DNA of 64,000 bases from Streptomyces geranii (GTDB lineage: Bacteria > Actinomycetota > Actinomycetes > Streptomycetales > Streptomycetaceae), in assembly GCF_002954775.1 (NCBI RefSeq), contig NZ_PJME01000006.1, positions 310,001-374,000 of the forward strand, in the 5' to 3' direction. The position numbers were made by a program, and so were the translations under genes. Shown here in pieces: positions 50,991 through 59,357 of the stretch. Position 1 is the first letter of the stretch. Each line of letters starts with the position of its first letter. The notes under the pieces were generated by a model. That model had not been told where the DNA came from. It worked only from the letters and a program-made list of their open reading frames with translations, and searched no databases.

Positions 50991-51889
50991 CCCTTTCCTC
51001 GCAGGGTTGTGCCCACCTCGCGCAGCAACTGGATCCTGCCGGGCTTGGGCGGGCCGGGAAGTACGTCGTGCTCGGCGGCGGCGATCGCGCGGACCGCCGC
51101 CTTTCCCCCCGCCACGAAACCCGCGAGCAGCAGCTTCAGCCTGCCGTGGACGCTCCCCACCAGGGGGGTGCCTTCACGCAGCAGGTCGCTGGCGCGGTCC
51201 GCTTCGTATGCGATCAGTGCGCGCACCGACGCTCCGGCGGTGGGGACGGCGAGGTCCGCCTCCTGGACGTGAAAGCGCTTCATGTCCTGGGCGGGCAGAT
51301 AGATACGGTCGCGGCCGAGGTCCTCGGCGACGTCCTGGAGGTGCTCGACGATCTGGAGGGCCGTGCACACGGCGTCCGAGTGGCGGATCCGCTCGGGTGT
51401 CGCGGTGCCGGTGACGGCGAGGACGAGGCGGCCGACGGGGTTGGCGGACAGCTCACAGTAGGCGAGCAGGTCGTCGTACGTCTCGTACCGCGTGACCAGC
51501 TGGTCCTGGCGGTTGGCGGCGATCAGCCCGAGGAACGGCTCCGGGGTGAGGGCGCGGCGGCGCACGGTCGGCTGGAGGCGGCGCAGCAGGGGGTGGTGCG
51601 GGGTGCCGTCGAAGACGCGGCGCAGGTCGGCCTCGAAGGCGTCGAGGAGGGCGAGCCGGTCGTCGGCCGCCTCGGGGGCGACGCCCAGCAGGCGGGCGTC
51701 GGCGCCGCCGGGGGCGAGGTCGCCGTCACCGATGTCGTCGACGAGGCGGGCGAAGCCGTAGACGGCCATGAGGTCGGTGCGCCAGGCCCTGGGCAGGAAG
51801 AAAGGGGCCACGGGGAAGTTCTCGTCCGCGGCCTTGTCGAGCGTGCCGCGCTCCGGGTCGGCGGTGCGCGTGCGACCGGTTGCCGTCAC
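50987..51889 (-). CDS. hpnC: Hydroxysqualene synthase HpnC
   Basis: A 300-residue squalene/phytoene synthase-fold enzyme converting presqualene diphosphate to hydroxysqualene. 'AVYGFARLVDDIGDGDLAP' and 'IVEHLQDVAEDLGRDRIYLP' are the two Asp-rich regions; the second deviates from the classic DxxxD. It is the first gene of the hopanoid operon. The GTG at 51889 is preceded by GGTG-rich sequence without a strong SD. Confidence 0.94.
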   Translation of the reverse strand: MTATGRTRTADPERGTLDKAADENFPVAPFFLPRAWRTDLMAVYGFARLVDDIGDGDLAPGGADARLLGVAPEAADDRLALLDAFEADLRRVFDGTPHHPLLRRLQPTVRRRALTPEPFLGLIAANRQDQLVTRYETYDDLLAYCELSANPVGRLVLAVTGTATPERIRHSDAVCTALQIVEHLQDVAEDLGRDRIYLPAQDMKRFHVQEADLAVPTAGASVRALIAYEADRASDLLREGTPLVGSVHGRLKLLLAGFVAGGKAAVRAIAAAEHDVLPGPPKPGRIQLLREVGTTLRGKG

Positions 51890-52204
51890 CGTTCACTGCC
51901 CGGGGCGGGGACGGCACACGGTGTGGGGAGCTGGGGAGTTTCCGTAGCCATCGCCGTCACATCTCCCGTTCTACACTGCTGACCCAATGGGCACTATTTC
52001 GGACACGCCGCCCGGCCGTCCGCGCGGCGGTCCGATGCCGGGTGTCGCGCGGTATCGCCCTACTTGCCGCGATTCAGCACCCGTACAGCTTACGTTGTAC
52101 AACGCGGCATGGTCCGTCGGGGTGTCCTGCGCATCACAAGAACGAACCGATTGGCGTCAAGATTCCTGGGGCGGACCGGAGTTGACGTTTCCTTTGCAGA
52201 CGCG
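51890..52204. other. Promoter region of the hopanoid operon
   Basis: About 315 bases ahead of hpnC with no convincing gene. A TAGAAC -10-like hexamer on the minus strand lies at 51973-51968. A perfect 12-base palindrome CGTTGTACAACG (52093-52104) and an AT-richer stretch (52080-52150) are candidate regulatory sites. Confidence 0.45.
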
Positions 52205-52235
52205 GGGCCCCGCCGGAACAGTTCCGGCGGGGCCC
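52205..52235. terminator. Terminator hairpin of the ABC/polyol-phosphate operon
   Basis: GGGCCCCGCCGGAA / TTCCGGCGGGGCCC around CAG, flanked by GTTTT on one side. It lies 36 bases past the stop of the minus-strand ABC ATPase gene and separates that operon from the hopanoid operon. Confidence 0.88.
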
Positions 52236-52270
52236 GTTTTCGCCCGGCTGATCTTCACCGGGCCGTCCGG

Positions 52271-53050
52271 CTACTTGCCGGTGAACTTCTCGTACTCCTT
52301 GAGGACCTCGTCCGTCGGCCCGTCCATGCGCAGTTCACCGCGTTCCAGCCACAGGACACGGTCGCAGGTGTCCCTGATCGACTTGTTGTTGTGGCTGACG
52401 AGGAAGACCGTGCCGGCGTGCTTGCGCAGCTCCCGGATGCGGTCCTCGGAGCGCTTCTGGAAGGAGCGGTCGCCGGTCGCCAGGGCCTCGTCGATCATCA
52501 GTACGTCGTGGTCCTTGGCGGCGGCGATGGAGAACCGCAGCCGCGCGGCCATGCCGGAGGAGTAGGTGCGCATCGGCAGGGTGATGAAGTCGCCCTTCTC
52601 GTTGATGCCCGAGAAGTCGACGATCTGTTGGTAGCGCTCCTTGATCTCCTCGCGGGACATCCCCATCGCGAGACCGCCCAATATGACGTTCCGTTCGCCC
52701 GTGAGGTCGTTCATCAGGGCGGCGTTGACGCCGAGGAGGGAGGGCTGCCCGTCCGTGTACACGTGCCCGCTCTCGGCGGGGAGCAGGCCCGCGATGGCGC
52801 GCAGCAGGGTCGACTTGCCGGAGCCGTTGGAGCCGATCAGGCCGACGGCCTCACCGCGGTAGGAGACGAAGGAGACACCGCGTACGGCGTGCACCTTGCG
52901 TACGCCGGGTGAGTCGCCTCGCCTGACGATCCGGCTGAGGGCGGAGGTGGCGCTGCCCTTGCCGGTCTTGGCGCCGTTGACGCGGTAGACGATGTGGAGT
53001 TCGTCCGCGATGACGGTGGGGATCTTGTCCCCGGGGATCGGGTCAGCCAC
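52271..53050 (-). CDS. TagH-type ABC transporter ATP-binding protein (polysaccharide export)
   Basis: A 259-residue ATPase of the teichoic-acid/O-antigen export class. Walker A is GSNGSGKST, 'TYSSGMAARLRFSIAAAKDHDVLMIDEALATGD' contains the signature (SSGM, as in TagH/RfbB) and Walker B, and H is in 'FLVSHNN'. It lacks the extended C-terminal carbohydrate-binding domain of some homologues. The GTG start overlaps the permease stop by eight bases. It is the last gene of the seven-gene operon. Confidence 0.93.
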   Translation of the reverse strand: MADPIPGDKIPTVIADELHIVYRVNGAKTGKGSATSALSRIVRRGDSPGVRKVHAVRGVSFVSYRGEAVGLIGSNGSGKSTLLRAIAGLLPAESGHVYTDGQPSLLGVNAALMNDLTGERNVILGGLAMGMSREEIKERYQQIVDFSGINEKGDFITLPMRTYSSGMAARLRFSIAAAKDHDVLMIDEALATGDRSFQKRSEDRIRELRKHAGTVFLVSHNNKSIRDTCDRVLWLERGELRMDGPTDEVLKEYEKFTGK

Positions 53051-53972
53051 GGCCGTACCTCTCCTCCGACTGCCAGAAGTACACGAAGCCGCCGAGGGCG
53101 AACAGCGCGGCCCAGCCGCCCGCGACCGCCCAGACGTGCGGGGGCAGGTTCTCCGAGCCGTAGCCGTCGATGAGCGCGAAGCGCATCAGGTCCATGTAGA
53201 TGGCGGCGGGGTTCCACTGGAGGACGTCGGCGAGCCACTGGGGCTTGTCGGCGAGCATGACCGGGATGGAGAACATCACGCCGGACGCGTACATCCACGT
53301 ACGCATCACGAACGGCATCAGCTGGGCGAGGTCCGGGGTGGACGCGCCCCAGCGGGCCATGATCAGCGCGAGGCCGGTGTTGAAGAGGAACTGGAGGACC
53401 AGCGCCGGGATGATCAGCAGCCAGGACAGCTTGGGGTAGCTGCCGAAGCCGATCGACACCACGAACAGCACGATCATCGAGAAGAGCAGTTGCTGGAGCT
53501 GCTGGAGCGCGAAGGAGACCGGCAGGGCGGCGCGCGGGAAGTGCAGGGCGCGCACCAGGCCGAGGTTGCCGGAGATCGCGCGGACGCCCGCCATCACCGA
53601 GCTCTGCGTGAAGGTGAACACGAAGACGCCCGTGACGAGGAACGGGATGTACACCTCGCGGGGCATGCCCCGGTCGGCTTCGAGGATCACGCCGAAGATG
53701 AAGAAGTACACGGCCGCGTTGAGCAGCGGTGTGGCCACCTGCCACAGCTGGCCGAGTTTGGCCTGGCTGTACTGGGCGGTCAGTTTCGCCTGCGAGAAGG
53801 CGAGGATGAAGTGACGCCGTCCCCACAACTGGCGGACGTACTCGACGAGTCGGGGACGGGCGCCGCTCACGGCGAGCCCGTACTTCGCGGCGAGTCCGGC
53901 CGCGGAGAGGCCGTCGTCGGGTGACGGTCGGTCGCTCACCGCGACACCGCCGTCATGCGTTGTCTCACTCAC
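53043..53972 (-). CDS. TagG-type ABC-2 permease (polysaccharide export)
   Basis: A 309-residue permease with six hydrophobic helices between residues 75 and 300 and the ABC-2 pattern ('YSQAKLGQLWQVATPLLNAAVYFFIFGVILEADRGMP...YIPFLVTGVFVFTF'). With the ATPase it should flip a lipid-linked glycopolymer across the membrane. The GTG start at 53972 has no SD and a 101-base gap precedes it, so a separate promoter is possible. Confidence 0.93.
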   Translation of the reverse strand: MSETTHDGGVAVSDRPSPDDGLSAAGLAAKYGLAVSGARPRLVEYVRQLWGRRHFILAFSQAKLTAQYSQAKLGQLWQVATPLLNAAVYFFIFGVILEADRGMPREVYIPFLVTGVFVFTFTQSSVMAGVRAISGNLGLVRALHFPRAALPVSFALQQLQQLLFSMIVLFVVSIGFGSYPKLSWLLIIPALVLQFLFNTGLALIMARWGASTPDLAQLMPFVMRTWMYASGVMFSIPVMLADKPQWLADVLQWNPAAIYMDLMRFALIDGYGSENLPPHVWAVAGGWAALFALGGFVYFWQSEERYGRG

Positions 53973-54073
53973 AAATGGAAACTTTCGTCTTCAATATGCG
54001 CAGCTGAACGGGGCAGAGCGCGGGCCGGGGTGCAGAGTGCGGCCGGTCCGCGGGGGCACTGGGTAAGAGCTTC

Positions 54074-54958
54074 TCAGATGACTGGGGGGCGGCCCAGCCG
54101 GGTCAGCCGCCACACCGTACGCCACCGGATGGGCCGGCGGGGTCCGCACGGGGTGGTCAGGCCCTCCTTGAACCCGCCCCACCAGGCTCTGAGCGCCGGG
54201 CGGGAGGGCCGTCGGAGGAGGGTGAGCAGCAGCCAGTCCCCCAGGTACACGGGTACGAGGGGGGCCGGAAGGTTGCGGCGGGCCAGCCAGACCCGGTTGC
54301 GGGCGACCATGCGGTGGTAGACCGCGTGCCGGGAGGGCGCGGTCGTGGGGTGGTAGAGCAGCATGTCGGCCCGGTAGTCGATCATCCAGCCCGCGTCGAG
54401 GGCCCGCCAGGCCAGGTCGGTCTCCTCGTGGGCGTAGAAGAACTCCTCGGGGAGGATGCCCACTTCGGCGAAGACCTTGGTACGGACGGCGTTGGCGCCG
54501 CCGAGGAAACTGGTGACGCGGGAGCTGCGCATCGGGTCCGTGGTGCCCGGCCGTGGCACGTGGCGGCGCTGGGTGAGGCCGGTGTCGGGGTCGGCGATGC
54601 GGAAGCTGATGATGCCGAGTTCCGCGTCGTCGGTGAAGGCCCGGCGGCACAGCTCGGCGGTGTCCTGGTGGCCCAGGAGCCCGTCGTCGTCGAGGAACAT
54701 CAGAATGTCCACGTCACCGCCGGCCGGGCCGAACGCCTCGATGCCGACGTTGCGGCCACCGGGGATGCCGAGGTTCTCGGGCAGTTCGACGCTCCGTACG
54801 CCCTCGGGGAGGTCCGGGACGGGCGAGCCGTTACCGACGACGACGACCTCGACCGGGTCGCCGTCCTGTTTGGCGATGGAGTCGACGAGGGCGCGCAGTT
54901 CGTCGGGCCGGTTGCCCATGGTGATGATCACCGCGCCGACCTTCATGGCGCTACTCAC
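54074..54958 (-). CDS. Family-2 glycosyltransferase
   Basis: A 294-residue GT-A glycosyltransferase. 'VGAVIITMGNRPDELRALVDSI' begins the nucleotide-sugar fold; the metal site is 'DILMFLDDDGLLG' (DxD region), and 'FAEVGILPEEFFYAHEETDLAWRALDAGW' holds the acceptor-activating ED motif. No membrane segments. Its ATG overlaps the stop of the CDP-alcohol phosphotransferase (ATGA). It presumably adds sugar to the polymer or lipid made by the cluster. Confidence 0.92.
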   Translation of the reverse strand: MSSAMKVGAVIITMGNRPDELRALVDSIAKQDGDPVEVVVVGNGSPVPDLPEGVRSVELPENLGIPGGRNVGIEAFGPAGGDVDILMFLDDDGLLGHQDTAELCRRAFTDDAELGIISFRIADPDTGLTQRRHVPRPGTTDPMRSSRVTSFLGGANAVRTKVFAEVGILPEEFFYAHEETDLAWRALDAGWMIDYRADMLLYHPTTAPSRHAVYHRMVARNRVWLARRNLPAPLVPVYLGDWLLLTLLRRPSRPALRAWWGGFKEGLTTPCGPRRPIRWRTVWRLTRLGRPPVI

Positions 54959-55737
54959 CGGAGCCTGCTGGAGGCGAGGATGGACACCAGGTGCAGCACG
55001 GTCTGCAGGATCGCGATCCCGGCCAGCACGGCGATGCCCAGCCGGGTCCAGAACAGGTCACCGCCGAAGGCGTCGAGGATCGCCACGAAGAGGATGAACA
55101 GGCTCGCCTCGACGCCGCCGATCAGCCGGTGGAACTTCAGCGCGGCGGCGGCTTTACGGGCCAGGGCGAGCCCCTCGGAGCGCGGCACCGACAGCTCCTC
55201 CTTGGCGGCCTCCAGCCCGCTGCGGGAGCGGGCCACGTCCACCAGGTCGGTCTCGGCCTTGATCAGGATCGCGCCGAGGGCGGCCAGGGTCCCGAGGAAC
55301 GCCCACAGCCACTCGGGACTCCCGGAGCCGTCCCACAGGTCGGCGCCGCGCAGCCCGAAGCCGATCAGCAGGGCCGACTCGGAGAGGTAGTGGCCGATGC
55401 GGTCGAGGTACACGCCGGTGATCGAGGTCTGCTTGCGCCAGCGGGCGATCTCGCCGTCGACGCAGTCGAGGAGCAGGTACAGCTGGATCAGTACGACGCC
55501 CAGGATCGCGCCGGTCAGGCCGGGCAGCAGAAGGGCCGCGCCCGCGAGGCCGCCCGCGACGACCATCAGGTACGTGAGCTGGTTGGGCGTGATCCTGGTG
55601 TTCACCAGGTACGGGTCGACCCGCAGGGACACCTCGCGCATGTAGAGGCGTCCCGCCCAGTGCTCGCCGCTGCGCCGGTCCTTCACCCCTTCGGGGTGGA
55701 CGACGGGGCGTAGTTCAGCTACCGATGGCCTTGACAT
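54955..55737 (-). CDS. CDP-alcohol phosphatidyltransferase with altered motif
   Basis: A 260-residue membrane enzyme with about six helices. The catalytic motif reads DCVDGEIAR, eight residues, then GVYLDRIGH. The canonical family signature ends GxxxDxxxD; here the last Asp, the proposed catalytic base, is His. It could therefore be inactive, or use His as base. Its start overlaps the end of the glycerol-phosphate dehydrogenase gene by 23 bases and is fixed only by the ATG and conservation, as the SD is weak. Confidence 0.85.
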   Translation of the reverse strand: MSRPSVAELRPVVHPEGVKDRRSGEHWAGRLYMREVSLRVDPYLVNTRITPNQLTYLMVVAGGLAGAALLLPGLTGAILGVVLIQLYLLLDCVDGEIARWRKQTSITGVYLDRIGHYLSESALLIGFGLRGADLWDGSGSPEWLWAFLGTLAALGAILIKAETDLVDVARSRSGLEAAKEELSVPRSEGLALARKAAAALKFHRLIGGVEASLFILFVAILDAFGGDLFWTRLGIAVLAGIAILQTVLHLVSILASSRLR

Positions 55738-56776
55738 AGTCCGCGTACGTGTCCTTGATCTGGTCGTTCGTGAGGTCGAGGTGTTCCAGGATCGTGTAGC
55801 GACCGGGTCTGGTCTGCGGGGCGTACTCGACGACCCGTACGAACTCGTCCGTGGTGAAGCCGATCTCCTCCGGCAGCACCGGCAGCCCGTGCCGGCGCAG
55901 TACCTGGGCCATGTAGGCCGCTTCCTCGGGCGCTCCGCGCAGGTACATGGCGAAGGCGGCGCCGAGGCCGCACTGTTCGCCGTGGCTGGCGGCCCGCTTG
56001 GGGTACAGCAGGTCGAAGGCGTGGTTGATCTCGTGGCAGGCGCCGGAGGAGGGGCGGGAGTCGCCCGACACCGACATGGCGATCCCGGTGAGGACGAGGG
56101 CCTCGGCCAGCACCTGGAGGAAGGCGTTGTCGCCGACCCCTCCGGGGTGGCGCAGCACCGCTTCGCCGGCCTGGCGGGCCATCGCGGCGGCGAGGCCGTC
56201 GATCTTCTCGCCGTTGACCTCGCTCGCCAGCTCCCAGTCGGCCACCGCGGAGATGTTCGACATGGCGTCGCCGATCCCGGAACGCACGAACCGGGCCGGG
56301 GCCTCGCGGATCACGTCCAGGTCGATGACGACGGCGATCGGGTTCGGTACGCCGTACGAGCCGCGCCCCGCGTCGTTGTCCAGGGTGGCGACCGGGGAGC
56401 ACAGGCCGTCGTGCGCGAGGTTGGTGGCGACGGCGACCAGCGGCAGGCCCACGCGGGCGGCGGCGAACTTGGCGCAGTCGATGATCCGGCCGCCGCCGAG
56501 GCCGACGACGGCGTCGTAGTGGCCCGACTTGATGGCGTCGGCCAGCCGGATCGCGTCGTCGATGGTGCCGCCGGCGACCTCGTACCAGCTCGCGCCGGGC
56601 AGCGCGGGGGCCAGCCGCTCGCGCAGCCTGGCGCCGGAGCCGGAGCTGATCGCGACGGCGATCTTCCCGGAGTGCGAGATCCGCTGGTCGAACAGCACGT
56701 CCGCCAGGTCGTCCAGGGCCCCCCGGCGGATGTCGACGACGACCGGCGAGGGGATCAGCCTCGTCAGTACCGGCAC
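55715..56776 (-). CDS. Iron-containing alcohol dehydrogenase family, sn-glycerol-1-phosphate dehydrogenase-like
   Basis: A 353-residue enzyme of the G1PDH/DHQS-like fold. 'VVGLGGGRIIDCAKFAAAR' binds NAD(P). 'VATNLAHDGLCSPVA', 'CHEINHAFDLL' and 'ASHGEQCGLGAAF' carry the Asp/His metal-binding residues. Relatives reduce dihydroxyacetone phosphate to sn-glycerol-1-phosphate, or act on related polyol phosphates. The GTG at 56776 has GGGAG six bases upstream and overlaps the end of the nucleotidyltransferase gene. The context (nucleotidyltransferase plus CDP-alcohol transferases) suggests it makes the polyol phosphate that is then activated. Confidence 0.82.
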   Translation of the reverse strand: MPVLTRLIPSPVVVDIRRGALDDLADVLFDQRISHSGKIAVAISSGSGARLRERLAPALPGASWYEVAGGTIDDAIRLADAIKSGHYDAVVGLGGGRIIDCAKFAAARVGLPLVAVATNLAHDGLCSPVATLDNDAGRGSYGVPNPIAVVIDLDVIREAPARFVRSGIGDAMSNISAVADWELASEVNGEKIDGLAAAMARQAGEAVLRHPGGVGDNAFLQVLAEALVLTGIAMSVSGDSRPSSGACHEINHAFDLLYPKRAASHGEQCGLGAAFAMYLRGAPEEAAYMAQVLRRHGLPVLPEEIGFTTDEFVRVVEYAPQTRPGRYTILEHLDLTNDQIKDTYADYVKAIGS

Positions 56777-57516
56777 GCGATCTCCCGTCCTCGGGCGAGA
56801 TCGTCGTGGTTGTCTATCTCGACCCACGGGACCTCGCCTATGGGCGCCACGTCGATCCGGAAGCCGCGGTCGACCAGTTCCTGGTAGCCGTGCTCGTAGA
56901 ACTGCTGGGGGTCGGTCTCCCAGACGGTCTTGAGGGCGTCGGCCAGTTCGGCGGCGGCGGCGCCCTCGATGAGGGTGACGCCGATGTACTCGCCGGTGGC
57001 CTCGGCCGGGTCCATCAGCTTGGTGATCCTGCGCACGCCCTTCTCCGGGTCCACGATCACCTTCATCTCCTCGTCGGCGAGATCCTTCACCGTGTCGAGG
57101 GCCAGGATGATGCGCTTCCCGTCACCGCGCGCGGCGAGCAGGGTCTTCTCGACGGAGACGGGGTGCACGGTGTCGCCGTTGGCGAGGATGACGCCGTCGG
57201 CGAGGGCGTCCCGGCCGCACCAGAGGGAGTAGGCGTTGTTCCACTCCTCGGCGCGGTCGTTGTCGATGAGGGTGAGCTTGAGCCCGTACTTCGCCTCCAG
57301 GGCGGCCTGGCGCGCGTAGACGGTCTCCTTGCGGTAGCCGACGATGATCGCGGCCTCGGTGAGGCCGATCTCGGCGAAGTTGGCGAGGGTGAGGTCGAGG
57401 ACGGTGGGGCCGTCCTCTTCGCCCGCGGGGCCGACCGGCACGAGAGCCTTGGGCAGGCTGTCGGTGTAGGGGCGCAGACGCCGTCCGGCGCCGGCCGCCA
57501 GCACGAGGCCGATCAT
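56764..57516 (-). CDS. Nucleotidyltransferase (CTP:polyol-phosphate / phosphocholine cytidylyltransferase-like)
   Basis: A 250-residue NTP-transferase. 'GLVLAAGAGRRLRPYTDSLPKALVPV' is the nucleotide-binding loop (GxGxRxRP...K), and 'ILANGDTVHP' and 'VEIDNHDDLARG' supply Mg-binding Asp. It looks like the cytidylyltransferase half of inositol-phosphate or phosphocholine systems. It presumably activates the product of the neighbouring dehydrogenase as a CDP derivative for the two CDP-alcohol transferases. AAGGAG precedes the ATG, which overlaps the upstream stop (ATGA). Confidence 0.86.
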   Translation of the reverse strand: MIGLVLAAGAGRRLRPYTDSLPKALVPVGPAGEEDGPTVLDLTLANFAEIGLTEAAIIVGYRKETVYARQAALEAKYGLKLTLIDNDRAEEWNNAYSLWCGRDALADGVILANGDTVHPVSVEKTLLAARGDGKRIILALDTVKDLADEEMKVIVDPEKGVRRITKLMDPAEATGEYIGVTLIEGAAAAELADALKTVWETDPQQFYEHGYQELVDRGFRIDVAPIGEVPWVEIDNHDDLARGREIACRY

Positions 57517-59357
57517 GCGGGTTCTCCTTCGTCGTGTACTGCGGGCGCGCCGCCCTGGTGGGCGGCCACCCAGTAGCGGATGCTCTCGGCGAGCACCAGC
57601 AGGGCCACGACCACGGCGAGGACCGTGAGCGCGACCACGAACTGCGAGGCACTGAGCAGCGCGGCCAGTACGACGACCACCAGTGTCCGGCCCTCGTGCC
57701 CTCCGCTCGCCCGTACCAGCCAGCGCGGGGGCGCTCCGGCGTTGCCACGGATGCGGTACACCGTGTCGTAGTGATGGTAGGCGACGGCGGCCACGAGGCC
57801 GAAAGCTGCGGGAAGTGCTCCGTTTACCTCCGCTTTGCCCGCGAGAAGGAGGACTGTGCCGTATTCGGCAGCCCGGAAGACCGGGGGGACGAGCCAGTCG
57901 AGGCGGCCCGTCAGGGGCAGTGCGACCGCGCCGCCCGCGCTGAGCACGTACAGCACGGTGAGGACCGCGGGGATCGGGCTGCCGTACCCGCACACCGACA
58001 AGGCGAAGATCATCATCGCCGTGCCTTCGAGCGCGAGGAGCAGGCGCGAGCCGCCCGTCGTACGCCCGGGAACGCGTGCGACCAGCTCGGCGAGCGGCCC
58101 GCTGTCCGTGAGGTCCGCGAGAGCCTGCGCTCCCCGATCGGTGCGCTGAGCCGTTCGGGTGAGTGAGCGCAGTACACGGCCCGCCGTGGTGTACGTCGCC
58201 GCGAAGCCGCAGCCGATGAGCAGCACGGTGAAGGTGACGCGGGGGGTGGTGAGGGCGGTGAGGACGGCGATCAGTGCCCAGCGCTCGCCGATCGGCAAAA
58301 CGATCATGCGCCGGACCCAGACCGTCCAGCCGACGCTGTCGAGGCGGTCGGAGAGGGCGGCCGTGGGGCTGGTGTTGGCCGTCGCGGCCGGGTCTCCGGC
58401 GTTCGCCTCGTTGAAGGAGAAGTCGACGACGTGCCGGCAGGTCTGCAGGATCATCGCGCCGAGGGCCAGCGCCCATACGTCGTCGCCGCCCCGGGCCGCT
58501 CCCAGCGCGAGGCCCGCGTAGTAGGCGTACTCCTTGGCGCGGTCGAAGGTGGCGTCCAGCCAGGCGCCGAGCGTCGAGTACTGGAGGGAGTAGCGGGCGA
58601 GCTGGCCGTCCGTGCAGTCCAGGACGAAGGAGACGAGCAGGAGCACGCCGGCGAGGACGAAGCCGCCGCGGGTGCCGGTGGCCGCGCAGCCGGCCGCGAT
58701 CAGGGCGGTGAGCAGCGAGGCGGTGGTGACCTGGTTCGGGGTGAGGCCGCGACGGGCGCACCAGCGGGCCAGGTAGCGGGAGTACGGGCTGACGCAGAAC
58801 GTCGTGAAGAAGCCGTCCCGGGACTTCACGGCCGACTTCAGGCGTACGGCCTCGTCGTCGACGGCGGCGACGGCCTGGCGTGCCTCGCCCAGCGCCCGCG
58901 GGTCGGCGGGGACGGTGGCGGTGAGGCTGCCCAGCTCGGGGCGGTGGACGGGGGCGCCGTCCGCGTCCAGGGCGAGGGCGATGCGGTCGGCGAGGCTGTC
59001 CACGGCTACGGCGGAGGCGGCGGCGCCGGGGCCCGTCGGGGCGTCCTCGCCGGTGGAGATCTCCCGGGCCAGGACACGGGTCAGGGCCGTACGGCCGGCG
59101 TCGGGCTGTGCCGCCACGGCGCCCGGGATCGCGGCGAGCGCGAAGCGGGGGTCGGTGAGGCCGAGGCGCAGGGCGTGGACGTGGCCGACGAAGCGGGCGT
59201 CGACGATGGCGACCCGTTCGGCGCAGGGGGCCTCGGCGAGGAGGGTCTCGGTCGCCGGGCCGTCGGCCGCGCTCCGGACGTCGAAGCCCAGGGACCGCAG
59301 ATCGTCCTCGATCGACGATCCGGGAACCGGCTGACCCGTGAGGATGGCGGTCGGCAA
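57513..59357 (-). CDS. CDP-alcohol phosphatidyltransferase fused to N- and C-terminal (DUF5941) domains
   Basis: A 614-residue multidomain membrane protein. Residues 1-170: soluble, degenerate nucleotidyltransferase-like region ('PTAILTGQPVPGSS...'). About 180-400: CDP-alcohol transferase with a fully intact motif DCTDGQLAR, eight residues, GAWLDATFD. About 400-600: several membrane helices matching DUF5941. It is the first gene of the operon, starting at a TTG (59357) with GGGAG upstream. It probably forms a phosphodiester-linked membrane lipid or polymer. The domain order recalls fused IPCT/DIPPS enzymes of thermophiles. Confidence 0.86.
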   Translation of the reverse strand: MPTAILTGQPVPGSSIEDDLRSLGFDVRSAADGPATETLLAEAPCAERVAIVDARFVGHVHALRLGLTDPRFALAAIPGAVAAQPDAGRTALTRVLAREISTGEDAPTGPGAAASAVAVDSLADRIALALDADGAPVHRPELGSLTATVPADPRALGEARQAVAAVDDEAVRLKSAVKSRDGFFTTFCVSPYSRYLARWCARRGLTPNQVTTASLLTALIAAGCAATGTRGGFVLAGVLLLVSFVLDCTDGQLARYSLQYSTLGAWLDATFDRAKEYAYYAGLALGAARGGDDVWALALGAMILQTCRHVVDFSFNEANAGDPAATANTSPTAALSDRLDSVGWTVWVRRMIVLPIGERWALIAVLTALTTPRVTFTVLLIGCGFAATYTTAGRVLRSLTRTAQRTDRGAQALADLTDSGPLAELVARVPGRTTGGSRLLLALEGTAMMIFALSVCGYGSPIPAVLTVLYVLSAGGAVALPLTGRLDWLVPPVFRAAEYGTVLLLAGKAEVNGALPAAFGLVAAVAYHHYDTVYRIRGNAGAPPRWLVRASGGHEGRTLVVVVLAALLSASQFVVALTVLAVVVALLVLAESIRYWVAAHQGGAPAVHDEGEPA

